From assembly GCA_002360925.1 (NCBI GenBank), contig DERN01000007.1:5870-69869 (forward strand): a stretch of 64,000 nucleotides of DNA, given 5' to 3'. Positions within the stretch are counted from its first letter, which is position 1. Each line of letters starts with the position of its first letter. Below, one piece after another: positions 9,734-18,421 of the stretch. The notes beneath the pieces were generated by a model. It searched no databases and was not told the DNA's origin. It worked only from the letters and a program-made list of their open reading frames with translations. Source of the DNA: Flavobacteriaceae bacterium UBA3339 (GTDB lineage Bacteria > Bacteroidota > Bacteroidia > Flavobacteriales > Flavobacteriaceae). Made by a program: the position numbers and the translations under genes.

Positions 9734-11017
9734 ATGAAATTTACCGATTTTGATTTAAATAACAACGTTTCCGAAGCAATAAACGATATAGGTTATACCG
9801 AAACTACGCCAATTCAGGAAAAATCGATTCCTATTTTAATGAAAGGAAATGATTTGGTTGGTTGTGCACAAACCGGAACGGGAAAAACGGCGGCTTTTGC
9901 AATTCCGATTATTAATCATATTCACCGAATTGTGGGTTCTGGAAAAAAACGCAAACAAATTCGAACGGTTATTTTATCTCCAACAAGAGAATTAGCAATT
10001 CAAATTGCAGAGAATTTCGAAGCTTTAAGTAAATATACACAGATTAAGACTTTTGTGATTTATGGTGGCGTAAATCAAGTTCCGCAAGTAGACGCTTTAA
10101 AAGAAGGTGTTGATGTTTTAGTTGCAACTCCCGGGCGTTTTCTAGATTTATATAAGCAAAAATTTATCAATATCGACGCAATGCATCAATTGGTGATCGA
10201 CGAAGCTGATTTGATGTTGGATATGGGATTTATTAACGATGTTCGAAAAATTATCAAGCTTTCGCCCGATAATCGTCAAACTATTATGTTTTCTGCAACG
10301 ATGCCATTTGGAGTTCGTGAATTGGCAGATGAATTTTTGAGTAATGCAGAATATGTTTCGGTCGATCCGATTTCAAGTGCTGCTGTGAATGTTAGTCAGA
10401 AAATGTATCAAGTCGAAAAAGAAGATAAAAAGAAATTACTTGGTTACATTTTAGAAAATCAAAATCTGACCAATGTTTTACTCTTTACAAGAACCAAACA
10501 AGGCGCCGATAATGTTGTCGATTTTTTACAGAAAGAAGGATACAAAGCCGAAGCAATTCATGGAGATAAATCGCAAAAAACGCGTTTAAAAACATTAGAA
10601 GATTTTAAAAATAAAGCAATCGATATTTTAGTTGCAACCGATGTAGCTTCACGCGGAATCGATATTCAAGAACTTCCTTTTGTTATTAATTTCGATATTC
10701 CGAATATTCCTGAGATTTATGTTCACAGAATCGGAAGAACGGGAAGAGCTGGTTTAGAAGGTTTGGCAATTTCGTTTGTTGGTCGAGACGAAAAAACGTA
10801 TTGGCAAGATATTGAAAAATTGATCCGTTTACAGGTAAAAGTGGTAAAAGACAATCCTTTTCCGTGGAGAGAACCAAATCCGAATGCAAAAAAAGATTTT
10901 AGAAATAAAAAGAATCCTTCTTCTAACTCTAATCAATCGAACAAATCGAAAAGACCTAATAACTCAAACTCAAGAAAGTCTGAAGCTTCAAAGAAAAACA
11001 AAAAAAGATGGTATTAA
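9734..11017 (+). CDS. DEAD-box ATP-dependent RNA helicase (RhlE-like)
   Basis: The 427-residue protein has the full helicase motif set: Q-motif region TPIQEKSIP, motif I AQTGTGKTAAF, PTRELA, VIDEADLMLD (motif II reads DEAD), SAT, and motif VI HRIGRTGRAG. The last 45 residues are a Lys/Ser/Asn-rich tail expected to bind RNA, as in RhlE relatives involved in ribosome assembly or mRNA turnover in the cold. The gene name is left open because several paralogues share this layout. Confidence 0.93.
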   Translation: MKFTDFDLNNNVSEAINDIGYTETTPIQEKSIPILMKGNDLVGCAQTGTGKTAAFAIPIINHIHRIVGSGKKRKQIRTVILSPTRELAIQIAENFEALSKYTQIKTFVIYGGVNQVPQVDALKEGVDVLVATPGRFLDLYKQKFINIDAMHQLVIDEADLMLDMGFINDVRKIIKLSPDNRQTIMFSATMPFGVRELADEFLSNAEYVSVDPISSAAVNVSQKMYQVEKEDKKKLLGYILENQNLTNVLLFTRTKQGADNVVDFLQKEGYKAEAIHGDKSQKTRLKTLEDFKNKAIDILVATDVASRGIDIQELPFVINFDIPNIPEIYVHRIGRTGRAGLEGLAISFVGRDEKTYWQDIEKLIRLQVKVVKDNPFPWREPNPNAKKDFRNKKNPSSNSNQSNKSKRPNNSNSRKSEASKKNKKRWY

Positions 11018-11033
11018 AAACCATCTTTTTCTA

Positions 11034-11252
11034 TTATAATTCTTCATTTGTTGTTTTCCTACTTTTAAATTCATCGCTATAAGGAACAAAAACTTCCGGA
11101 AAATCGACACCGATTTTCTTGTAAAGCCATCCGCCTGCAATTCGGGTAACACGATAATAAAGAATCTGTTTAAGCCTGTTATCATATTCGGGAATAATCG
11201 TTTTTACAATAGTGCTATCGTGCAAATCTAATTCGTATATCGATTTCATCAT
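11034..11252 (-). CDS. Small hypothetical protein (72 aa)
   Basis: The start is placed at the ATG pair at 11247-11252, preceded by a TATCTTTG -7 element on the minus strand. The frame is open 38 codons further upstream, but that part would overlap the divergent gene and precede the promoter. The product has a basic centre with RVTRIAGGWLY and a PEVFVPYSDEF C-terminal stretch. No function is recognised. Confidence 0.6.
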   Translation of the reverse strand: MMKSIYELDLHDSTIVKTIIPEYDNRLKQILYYRVTRIAGGWLYKKIGVDFPEVFVPYSDEFKSRKTTNEEL

Positions 11253-11272
11253 TATTTTACTAAGTTTGTAAT

Positions 11273-11280
11273 CAAAGATA
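11273..11280 (-). promoter_or_regulatory. -7 element for the 72-aa gene
   Basis: The minus strand reads TATCTTTG, 21 bases upstream of the chosen start at 11252. Confidence 0.5.
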
Positions 11281-11319
11281 AAAATATTCGAAATATCTTT
11301 ACCAAAATTATTAAGGAAT

Positions 11320-11904
11320 ATGGAACAATCTATCGATAAAATAAATGAATTTGTAATACAATTCACAGAAAATTACACAAAAAATGTGGTTGAAGACGAT
11401 GTTGTAAGTTTTTATAACGATTTATATATTATGTTGCAACATTTTAATTCGTTAAAGATTGATTCGAATGAATTAAACGAATCGTATGAAAAATTCATGA
11501 ATCATGTTTTAGGTTTCAAGAATTTCTTGAAAGAATATTCTTCTTTTGATTTCGATTCTATAAAAACCTTAGATCTTTTACAGAATAATGCAACTTTCAA
11601 AGAATTAAATCCAATTTATACTCCGTATAGTTTTACCGAAACCGAAGAAACGATTGATCAGATTTTTGAGGAAATAAAAACAGTAAAAGAGTTTCATAAA
11701 GAATTGAAAAAGGAAATTAATTATTTGTTAGACGAATACCGTTTTCATTTAGATCATTTAAAAGAAAATATGCTTTATAATTTTTATTCATACGAAGAAT
11801 TAGACGAAGCTACAGACACTGATTTGGATGAAAATATTGAAGAACTAAAAACTGAAAAAAGTAAGTTTTTACAAAAATGTAACGATAAATTAACGAAGAA
11901 GTAA
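11320..11904 (+). CDS. Acidic helical hypothetical protein (194 aa)
   Basis: The protein is rich in Glu, Asp, Leu and Lys with heptad-like stretches (for example around residues 105-150), so mostly alpha-helix or coiled coil. There is no signal peptide and no membrane segment. It is divergent from the 72-aa gene and followed by a strong terminator. No family is recognised. Confidence 0.6.
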   Translation: MEQSIDKINEFVIQFTENYTKNVVEDDVVSFYNDLYIMLQHFNSLKIDSNELNESYEKFMNHVLGFKNFLKEYSSFDFDSIKTLDLLQNNATFKELNPIYTPYSFTETEETIDQIFEEIKTVKEFHKELKKEINYLLDEYRFHLDHLKENMLYNFYSYEELDEATDTDLDENIEELKTEKSKFLQKCNDKLTKK

Positions 11905-11905
11905 A

Positions 11906-11942
11906 TTATAAGTGGTTTTAAATATTTAAAACCACTTATAAA
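11906..11942. terminator. Bidirectional terminator
   Basis: A near-perfect long inverted repeat (arms TTATAAGTGGTTTTAAA and its complement) lies between the convergent hypothetical gene and the threonylcarbamoyl-AMP synthase gene. Confidence 0.75.
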
Positions 11943-11950
11943 TCTAAACC

Positions 11951-12571
11951 TTAAAAAATATCAACATCTCCTTTTCCTTCGCGGATTATTTCAGGTTCGT
12001 AACCTGTTAAATCAACAATGGTTGAAGCAACGTTGTCTCCAAAACCTCCGTCAATAACTGCATCGACTTTGTGTTGCCATTTTTCAAAAATCAATTCCGG
12101 ATCGGTTGTGTATTCGATTAATTCGTCTTCATCGTAAATTGAGGTTGAAACAATCGGATTTCCCAATTGTTTAACCAATTCCAACACAATAGTATTATCG
12201 GGAACACGAATTCCGACTGTTTTTTTCTTTTTAAATTCTTTCGGAAGGTTGTTGTTTCCTTCTAAAATAAACGTATAAGGTCCGGGTAAAGTTCTTTTTA
12301 AAATCTTAAAAGTCGAAGTGTCGATTTGTTTTACATAATCTGATATATTGCTTAAATCATGACAAACAAACGAAAAATTTGCTTTTTCTAACTTTACTCC
12401 TTTAATCTTTGCAATACGTTCTAAAGCTTTGGTATTCGTGATATCACAACCTAAACCATAAACCGTATCGGTTGGATAAATAATCAATCCGCCTTCTTTT
12501 AAAATTTTTACCGCTTTCTGAATTTCCTTTGGATTCGGATTTTCGGGATATATTTTTATAAACTGTGCCAT
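11951..12571 (-). CDS. L-threonylcarbamoyladenylate synthase (Sua5/YciO/YrdC family)
   Basis: The 206-residue YrdC-domain protein has the ATP/threonine pocket motifs GGLIIYPTDTVYGLGCD near residues 27-43 and TVGIRVPD further on. The family makes threonylcarbamoyl-AMP for the t6A37 modification of ANN-decoding tRNAs. It lacks the C-terminal Sua5 domain, so it is of the short TsaC/YciO type. YciO-like members may differ in substrate. It starts 4 bases after the preceding gene and likely belongs to the pcrA operon. Confidence 0.85.
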   Translation of the reverse strand: MAQFIKIYPENPNPKEIQKAVKILKEGGLIIYPTDTVYGLGCDITNTKALERIAKIKGVKLEKANFSFVCHDLSNISDYVKQIDTSTFKILKRTLPGPYTFILEGNNNLPKEFKKKKTVGIRVPDNTIVLELVKQLGNPIVSTSIYDEDELIEYTTDPELIFEKWQHKVDAVIDGGFGDNVASTIVDLTGYEPEIIREGKGDVDIF

Positions 12572-12574
12572 ATC

Positions 12575-13129
12575 TTAAATATTAAGTTTTAAAACAATAA
12601 GAATAATTAAAGAAACGATAATTATTGAAATTGACGAAAGAATAAAAAAAAGTTTTAAATTATGTAATTTATTGATATAATCATACTTCGATTTTCCAGA
12701 TATTAATAAAATAAGTTCTTTATAATTTGAAAATTGATAGTCAACAAACATAAAGATTCTATTATCAGATGTTTTGAAATGGAATGATTTATATTCTCCA
12801 AATCTACCATAATTTATGTGTTCATACCATTTTACTAAATCTTCATTTTTATATTCTAACTTCTTTTTTAATACCGGATATTCTATCAATATAGATTTTT
12901 CTATAATTATAAATCTTTCAAATAAAATAATAGATCGAATAATAAATAAAATTCCAAAAGAAGTTAATAATCCTATAAAAATCTAACCTCCAAATTCTAT
13001 TTGATTTTGTGGGGATTCAATTTGTCTTTTTAAAATGATATAAAGAATAAAAAGGCTCGGAATAATTGTAAAAATTAAGATTAAAACAAATTTCCAATGA
13101 ATTTTTGATATTACTTTTTTTGAAATCAT
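12575..13129 (-). pseudogene. Small membrane protein gene interrupted by an in-frame TAG
   Basis: From an ATG at 13127-13129 the frame reads 48 codons with one membrane helix (residues about 14-34). It meets TAG at 12983-12985 and then stays open in the same frame for 136 codons to a TAA at 12575. The second part holds another helix just after the stop, a soluble middle and a C-terminal helix. The ATG overlaps the pcrA stop as TAATG, which supports the start. It may be a recent nonsense mutation, or the TTG at 12889 may start a shorter 104-residue product. Function unknown. Confidence 0.6.
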
Positions 13130-15462
13130 TATTCCAAAATATTAAGTTTAGCAAAACGCAAAAGCAATTTTTTAATTCCGCCAGAATCAAACTGAATTTC
13201 GGCTTTTTTATCAGCTCCAACTCCTTCTAAATTAAGAATTTTTCCTTTACCAAAACGATCGTGCATAATAATTTGTCCTTCTCTTAACTGTAAATTTTCA
13301 TTCGGAACGTTCGATGAAACCGCTTTACTCATTTCTTTCAGCCTTCTAATGTCGTGGTTTGGTTTTGGATCTTCGTTTTGTTTTACCCATTTTGGAGGCG
13401 TTCCCGAAACAGGTTTTGTTTGTCGAAGTTTAGATTTATCAACATCACCAAAAATATCGGGATTTATACTTGATTGATAACGATAATTCGTTTCCGGAGC
13501 CGATAAATATTCGATATACTGCGGATCGATTTCTTGAATAAACCGTGACGGATCACAATCGACCAATTTTCCCCAACGATAACGCGATTGTGCATACGTT
13601 AAATAGGCTTGATGTTCGGCGCGAGTCAAAGCTACATAAAAAAGGCGACGTTCTTCTTCCAAATCGGCGCGCGAATTCATACTCATAGCACTTGGAAACA
13701 AATCTTCTTCCATTCCTACAATAAAAACGGTAGGAAATTCTAATCCTTTTGCCAAGTGAATCGTCATTAAAGCTACACGATCATCATCGCCTTTATCGTT
13801 ATCTAAATCTGTTGCCAAAGCTACATCTTCCATGAATTCCGATAAACTTCCACGCGCTCCGTCAACCTCTTTTTGACCTTCGATAAAATCTTTAATTCCG
13901 TTTAAAAGCTCTTCAATATTCTCTAAACGCGTAACACCTTCTGGAGTTCCGTCTTTCTTTAATTCCTGAATCAGTCCCGTTTTTTTAACGATATAATCCG
14001 TTAAATAATAAGCATCGTTTGTTTCATCAATAACTTTGAAATTCTGAATCATCGTAACAAAATCGTTGATTTTAGCTTTAGTTCCGGCTGTTAATTTCAA
14101 ATCGATTTTATCAATATGCTGCATCACTTCAAAAATACTTCGTTTGTAATGATTTGCCGCGATATTCAGTTTTTCGACTGTTGTATTTCCGATTCCTCTT
14201 GTTGGATAATTGATAACGCGCACCAAAGCTTCTTCATCTTTCGGATTTACAACCAAACGCAAATAACTTAAAACATCTTTGATTTCTTTGCGCTGGTAAA
14301 ACGACAAACCACCATAAATTCTGTACGGAATATCTTTTTTACGCAAAGCATCTTCCATTGCACGCGATTGCGCATTCGTTCGATACAAAATGGCAAAATC
14401 GCCATTGTTCATTTGGTTTTGCATTTTCTCTTCGAAAATGGTCGACGAAACAAATCGGCCTTCTTCTGCATCGGTAATGGAACGATGAACTTTGATTTTG
14501 GGACCGTCGGAATTTGCGGTCCAAACAACTTTTTCGAGTTTTGTTTTATTTTTATCGATGATTGTATTGGCAGCTTCTACAATGTTTTTGGTCGAACGAT
14601 AATTCTGTTCTAATCGATACAATTGCACATTATCGAAATCTTTCTGGAAATTCAAAATATTATTGATATTCGCTCCTCGGAATGCATAAATCGATTGCGC
14701 ATCATCGCCTACTACACAAATATTCTGAAAACGATCTGCTAAAGCTTTTACAATCATATATTGTGAATTATTGGTGTCCTGATACTCATCGACCATAATA
14801 TAACGAAAACGATCTTGATATTTCAACAAAACTTCTGGAAAACGCACTAATAATTCGTTGGTTTTTAATAATAAATCATCAAAATCCATTGCGCCGGCTT
14901 TAAAACATCTTTCAACATACGCTTGATACAAATCGCCAATTCGTGGTTTTTTCGCCATTGCATCAGCTTCCATCAATTCCGGATTATTGAAATAAGCCTT
15001 TACCGTAATCATGTTATTTTTGTAGTTCGAAATTCGATTTAAAACCTCTTTCGGTTTATAAATATCCTTATCTAACTGCATTTCCTTAATAATCTGACCA
15101 ATTAATCGTTGCGAATCTTGTGAATCGTAAATCGTAAAATTCGACGGATATCCCAATTTATCAGATTCAGCTCTTAAAATTCGAGCAAAAACCGAGTGAA
15201 AAGTTCCCATCCATAAATTTTTTGCTTCAGCCGAACCTACGATTTTAGAGATACGTTCCTTCATTTCACGAGCTGCTTTATTCGTAAAAGTAAGCGACAG
15301 AATGTTAAAAGCATCAACTCCTTGATTCATTAAATAAGCGATTCTCAATGTTAAAACGCGCGTTTTTCCCGAACCTGCGCCCGCAATAATAATCATTGGA
15401 CCGTTTTTTTGAAGTACCGGAGCACGCTGCGCCTCGTTTAATTGATCTATATAGGTTTGCAT
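13129..15462 (-). CDS. UvrD/PcrA/Rep-type superfamily 1 DNA helicase
   Basis: This 777-residue 3'-5' helicase acts in nucleotide excision repair and in removing obstacles from DNA. Motif I AGAGSGKTR is near residue 25. Other motifs seen are DEYQDTN (II), GDDAQSIYAFRGA (III), EQNYRS (IV), TIHLAKGLEF (V) and VALTRAE (VI). The frame extends 17 codons upstream, but the ATG at 15462 gives the family N-terminus and follows a -7 element. The C-terminal tail (about 70 residues) has a Tudor-like end as in PcrA. Confidence 0.95.
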   Translation of the reverse strand: MQTYIDQLNEAQRAPVLQKNGPMIIIAGAGSGKTRVLTLRIAYLMNQGVDAFNILSLTFTNKAAREMKERISKIVGSAEAKNLWMGTFHSVFARILRAESDKLGYPSNFTIYDSQDSQRLIGQIIKEMQLDKDIYKPKEVLNRISNYKNNMITVKAYFNNPELMEADAMAKKPRIGDLYQAYVERCFKAGAMDFDDLLLKTNELLVRFPEVLLKYQDRFRYIMVDEYQDTNNSQYMIVKALADRFQNICVVGDDAQSIYAFRGANINNILNFQKDFDNVQLYRLEQNYRSTKNIVEAANTIIDKNKTKLEKVVWTANSDGPKIKVHRSITDAEEGRFVSSTIFEEKMQNQMNNGDFAILYRTNAQSRAMEDALRKKDIPYRIYGGLSFYQRKEIKDVLSYLRLVVNPKDEEALVRVINYPTRGIGNTTVEKLNIAANHYKRSIFEVMQHIDKIDLKLTAGTKAKINDFVTMIQNFKVIDETNDAYYLTDYIVKKTGLIQELKKDGTPEGVTRLENIEELLNGIKDFIEGQKEVDGARGSLSEFMEDVALATDLDNDKGDDDRVALMTIHLAKGLEFPTVFIVGMEEDLFPSAMSMNSRADLEEERRLFYVALTRAEHQAYLTYAQSRYRWGKLVDCDPSRFIQEIDPQYIEYLSAPETNYRYQSSINPDIFGDVDKSKLRQTKPVSGTPPKWVKQNEDPKPNHDIRRLKEMSKAVSSNVPNENLQLREGQIIMHDRFGKGKILNLEGVGADKKAEIQFDSGGIKKLLLRFAKLNILE

Positions 15463-15482
15463 ATTCTTTGTTTCTAAACTAA

Positions 15483-15490
15483 CAAAGTTA
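15483..15490 (-). promoter_or_regulatory. -7 element of the helicase operon
   Basis: The minus strand reads TAACTTTG, a TAnnTTTG match, about 20 bases before the helicase ATG at 15462. Confidence 0.5.
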
Positions 15491-15530
15491 CTATTAGTAA
15501 AAATATTCAGCAAATAATATTATTTCCGTT

Positions 15531-15538
15531 TATATTTG
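15531..15538 (+). promoter_or_regulatory. -7 element of the 187-aa membrane protein gene
   Basis: TATATTTG lies 21 bases before the ATG at 15560. Confidence 0.55.
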
Positions 15539-15559
15539 TTCTATCAAAATGGATATTAA

Positions 15560-16123
15560 ATGTTTTCAAATTTTACAGTGGATTGGAAAGAATCCTTACT
15601 TATTTTATTAGGTTTAATCATTATTATCTTGTTGTTTTATCTATTTAATCGAAAATCGATTGCGCAAGAAAAAGAAGCAAAAAGATTGTTGAAAGAGCGT
15701 TTCGAAAAAGAACAATTTCAGACACAAATAAGCAATGTTTCGACAAGAAAAGCTACTCCGCAAATTGTACAAGCCTATGAAAGATTGATTATTTTAATGG
15801 AACGTATCGATTTACAGAAATTAGTTGTACGAGTTGCTCCGATTTCTCAATTAAAACAAGATTATGCCAGTTTTTTGATTCAGAATATTGATCAGGAATT
15901 TGATTTTAATATTTCGCAACAATTATATGTTTCGGAAGAAGCTTGGGCGTTAATTTCGACAGCAAAACAAACCATTATTCAACAAATTTTGAAAACTAGT
16001 TTGAAAGAAGATATTAAAGATGCACAAAAGTTGCAGCAAGAACTATTGAGAATTCATAATTCGGGTTCTGTTACCGATTTGGCTAAGAACAGATTAAAGC
16101 AAGAATTTAATAGTTTGGTTTAA
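15560..16123 (+). CDS. Membrane-anchored hypothetical protein (187 aa)
   Basis: An N-terminal transmembrane segment lies at about residues 12-29 (ILLGLIIIILLFYLF). It is followed by a cytosolic helical domain of about 150 residues rich in Gln, Lys and Glu. The architecture matches uncharacterised single-pass Bacteroidota proteins. An ATG 11 bases upstream is out of frame and stops at once. No function is assigned. Confidence 0.7.
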   Translation: MFSNFTVDWKESLLILLGLIIIILLFYLFNRKSIAQEKEAKRLLKERFEKEQFQTQISNVSTRKATPQIVQAYERLIILMERIDLQKLVVRVAPISQLKQDYASFLIQNIDQEFDFNISQQLYVSEEAWALISTAKQTIIQQILKTSLKEDIKDAQKLQQELLRIHNSGSVTDLAKNRLKQEFNSLV

Positions 16124-16161
16124 TTTTTGTGAGATATTTTAAAACTTAAAAATTGAACAAC

Positions 16162-16359
16162 ATGAAAAAGATATTATTTATTTTAGGAATCGCTTTTTTT
16201 GCAAGTTGTGAATCATCAGATAATTGTCACTGCGAAGTTTACGAAAACATTGGAACAGAAGAAGCTCCACAATTACGATTTATAGGAAAATTAGATGGTG
16301 ATTGTGAGAGTCAAGAACAAAAAGAAGGATATATTTACCAAACGGTTAGTTGTGAATAA
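16162..16359 (+). CDS. Small lipoprotein (65 aa)
   Basis: A signal peptide with lipobox FFASC (lipidated Cys near residue 16) precedes a short Cys-containing acidic domain (CHCEVYE, later VSCE) that could form disulfides outside the cytoplasm. The ATG at 16162 is preferred over an in-frame TTG three codons earlier. No family is recognised. Confidence 0.65.
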   Translation: MKKILFILGIAFFASCESSDNCHCEVYENIGTEEAPQLRFIGKLDGDCESQEQKEGYIYQTVSCE

Positions 16360-16419
16360 AAAACGGATCTTTAAAAGATCCATTTTTTATATATCGTAAA
16401 ATTTTGCTATTCAACTAAA

Positions 16420-16517
16420 AAGGCAAGCGACCTACATCGCACCGCTACAACCACATACCTTTGCTGTGTTCCCACCCTGGAGGAGTCTGTAGGAGCTGGT
16501 CGTGTAGGACTTGCCAG
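16420..16517 (-). ncRNA. ffs: Signal recognition particle RNA (small, 4.5S type)
   Basis: On the minus strand the transcript begins CTGGCAAGTCCTAC and ends GTAGGTCGCTTGCC, which pair as the long closing stem. The apex carries CCAGGGTGGGAACACAGCAA, the conserved SRP54-binding internal loop and tetraloop region of bacterial SRP RNA. A T-run follows the 3' end, and a TATATTTG -7 element ends a few bases before the 5' end. Ends are inferred from the stem. It would pair with Ffh in membrane-protein targeting. Confidence 0.93.
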
Positions 16518-16519
16518 TG

Positions 16520-16527
16520 CAAATATA
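16520..16527 (-). promoter_or_regulatory. -7 element of the SRP RNA gene
   Basis: The minus strand reads TATATTTG directly upstream of the SRP RNA 5' end. Confidence 0.6.
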
Positions 16528-16604
16528 CAAACAAATTATATTTATGCAACACTTTTGATAAATTAAAAAAGCGTTGTATACTTGTATGTAAATTCAATTC
16601 CGTT

Positions 16605-17693
16605 ATGAAAAAACATAAATATTTAACAATCTTAGCTTTATCGGCTTTTTTCTTTTCTTGTAATAATGATAAAAAAAATGAAATTTATTCTTTTACTATA
16701 GATTCAACTAACTTAAAACAGACATATTCCTTAGGAGAAGAGATTGATTTAAAGTTAAAAAACGATTCCAATATTACATTTGATTCGGTTCAATATTATA
16801 TCAATGATATTAAAATAGGATCGGTTAAATCTAACGAAAATCTAAAATACTCGTTATCTAATCAAAAACATGGAGAACAAATTATTAAAGCAATTGCTTT
16901 TATTGATGGGAAACCAAGCGAAATCTCAATAAAGGTTGATATATTATCACATGTCCATCCTACTATTTATACTTACACAATTGTCAACACATATCCTCAT
17001 GATATTAAAGCTTACACGCAAGGATTAGAGTTTTATGGCGACATTTTAATTGAAAGTACAGGAAATGGTGAAGGAGTAGGAACTAGAACAAGAGGAAAGT
17101 CAAGCGTTAGAAAAGTTAATCCTAAAACAGGAGAAATTTTAAAAATTAATGAATTAGATGATTCTATTTTTGGTGAAGGAGCTACAGTTTTAAATAAAAA
17201 AATCTATCAGTTAACTTATCAAAATAATGAAGGATATGTTTATAATTTAGAAACATTAGAAAAAGAAAAAACACTACCTTATTTCCAAAAAATGGAAGGA
17301 TGGGGTTTAACAAATGATGGAACAAATCTTTATATGACGGATGGTTCAGACCGAGTGTATAAGATTAATCCAAATGATTTTAAATTGATTGACTATATTG
17401 TTGTTTCTCTTCCTGAACAAACCGTTCCTTCAGTAAATGAATTGGAATGGGTAAACGGACAAATTTATGCGAATTTTTACGGTCGAGATTCAATTGGTAT
17501 TTTTGATCCAAAAGATGGAACTGTAACAGGAGTAATAGATTTATCTGATTTAAAAAATAAAGTAACCTCTCATCCTGATTTAGATGTTTTAAATGGAATT
17601 GCATATAATAAAAAAACAGATACTTTCTTTGTAACAGGGAAAAACTGGGATAAAATGTTTGAAATTAAGATAAATAATCAAGCAATACCTTAA
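16605..17693 (+). CDS. Glutamine cyclotransferase-like lipoprotein
   Basis: The 362-residue protein begins with a signal peptide and lipobox (FFFSCNND). A short beta-rich domain follows, then a glutaminyl-peptide cyclotransferase beta-propeller from about residue 120. Typical stretches are AYTQGLEF, GEGATVLN, MEGWGLTNDG and NELEWVNGQIYAN. The family forms N-terminal pyroglutamate, but activity of bacterial lipidated members is not established. The frame runs on upstream into the SRP RNA gene, so the ATG at 16605 is used. Confidence 0.85.
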   Translation: MKKHKYLTILALSAFFFSCNNDKKNEIYSFTIDSTNLKQTYSLGEEIDLKLKNDSNITFDSVQYYINDIKIGSVKSNENLKYSLSNQKHGEQIIKAIAFIDGKPSEISIKVDILSHVHPTIYTYTIVNTYPHDIKAYTQGLEFYGDILIESTGNGEGVGTRTRGKSSVRKVNPKTGEILKINELDDSIFGEGATVLNKKIYQLTYQNNEGYVYNLETLEKEKTLPYFQKMEGWGLTNDGTNLYMTDGSDRVYKINPNDFKLIDYIVVSLPEQTVPSVNELEWVNGQIYANFYGRDSIGIFDPKDGTVTGVIDLSDLKNKVTSHPDLDVLNGIAYNKKTDTFFVTGKNWDKMFEIKINNQAIP

Positions 17694-17708
17694 GATATAA
17701 ACCTACAA

Positions 17709-17740
17709 AAAAAGAGCAACTTTACAAAGTTGCTCTTTTT
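17709..17740. terminator. Bidirectional terminator
   Basis: A perfect stem AAAAAGAGCAACTTT with its complement and flanking A and T runs lies between the cyclotransferase-like gene and the convergent YceI gene. Confidence 0.8.
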
Positions 17741-17759
17741 AATATAACAAATAAATTGA

Positions 17760-18356
17760 TTATTGTTTTGTGATTTCAACGTTGATATCAACTTCTGTCC
17801 AAGTTTTATCAGCGTGTAGTTCCTTACATAATTCGTGAATACTGTTGAATGCTTTTGTTCCATCAAAATCAGCAATAATGTCGATGTTTCCTTTTAAAGC
17901 AATCGTGTTTCCAATAATGGTGTAATTAAATTCTTTTTGTTTGGTAACGCCGTTCATTGTAATTTCAATAGTTGCTTTTCCATCTTTAAAATCAACAAAT
18001 TTACCTGTAATATCTCCAGCCATTAATTTAAAAAAGCTGTTGAATAATTTGGTATCTCTTTCCTGATCTTTAGAATTAACTGTTGAAGTAACCACTTTAA
18101 AAGTTGCATCTTTAATATCTTGTTCGATATTTCCAGAATCTTTAGCACCGCTTAATTCAATGTCATTAAAAGTACCCGAAACTCCAATTTTATCCGGAGT
18201 TTTATAAGCTGTCCACTCTAATTTATGTAAATAACTTACTTTTTCAGCAACCGGAACTTCTTCTAATTGTGGCTCCTCTGCTTTTTTTGCTTCTTCTTTT
18301 TTACAACCTACAAATACGGCTGCGCACAATGCTAATGCTGCTATTGTTTTTTTCAT
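17760..18356 (-). CDS. YceI-domain lipoprotein
   Basis: The 198-residue product has a lipobox (FVGCKK), a Glu/Lys/Pro linker and a YceI-like lipocalin-fold domain from about residue 45 (LEWTAYKTPDKIGVSGTF to the C-terminus). YceI proteins bind polyisoprenoid or similar lipids in the periplasm. The substrate here is unknown. It is monocistronic, convergent to the preceding gene and downstream of nrdJ on the same strand. Confidence 0.85.
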   Translation of the reverse strand: MKKTIAALALCAAVFVGCKKEEAKKAEEPQLEEVPVAEKVSYLHKLEWTAYKTPDKIGVSGTFNDIELSGAKDSGNIEQDIKDATFKVVTSTVNSKDQERDTKLFNSFFKLMAGDITGKFVDFKDGKATIEITMNGVTKQKEFNYTIIGNTIALKGNIDIIADFDGTKAFNSIHELCKELHADKTWTEVDINVEITKQ

Positions 18357-18421
18357 TATTTTAGTTTTTGTTTCAAATGTAGCTATTCTTGAAATGTTTA
18401 AATTTTAAATATTTGTTAATA

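Noticed and set aside
13017..13220. 67-codon minus-strand ORF
   Set aside because: It overlaps the 3' end of the helicase gene in another frame and the start of the broken membrane-protein gene; composition is that of a shadow frame.
16461..16604. Upstream extension of the glutamine cyclotransferase-like frame
   Set aside because: It runs antisense through the SRP RNA gene; the lipoprotein signal peptide starts at 16605.
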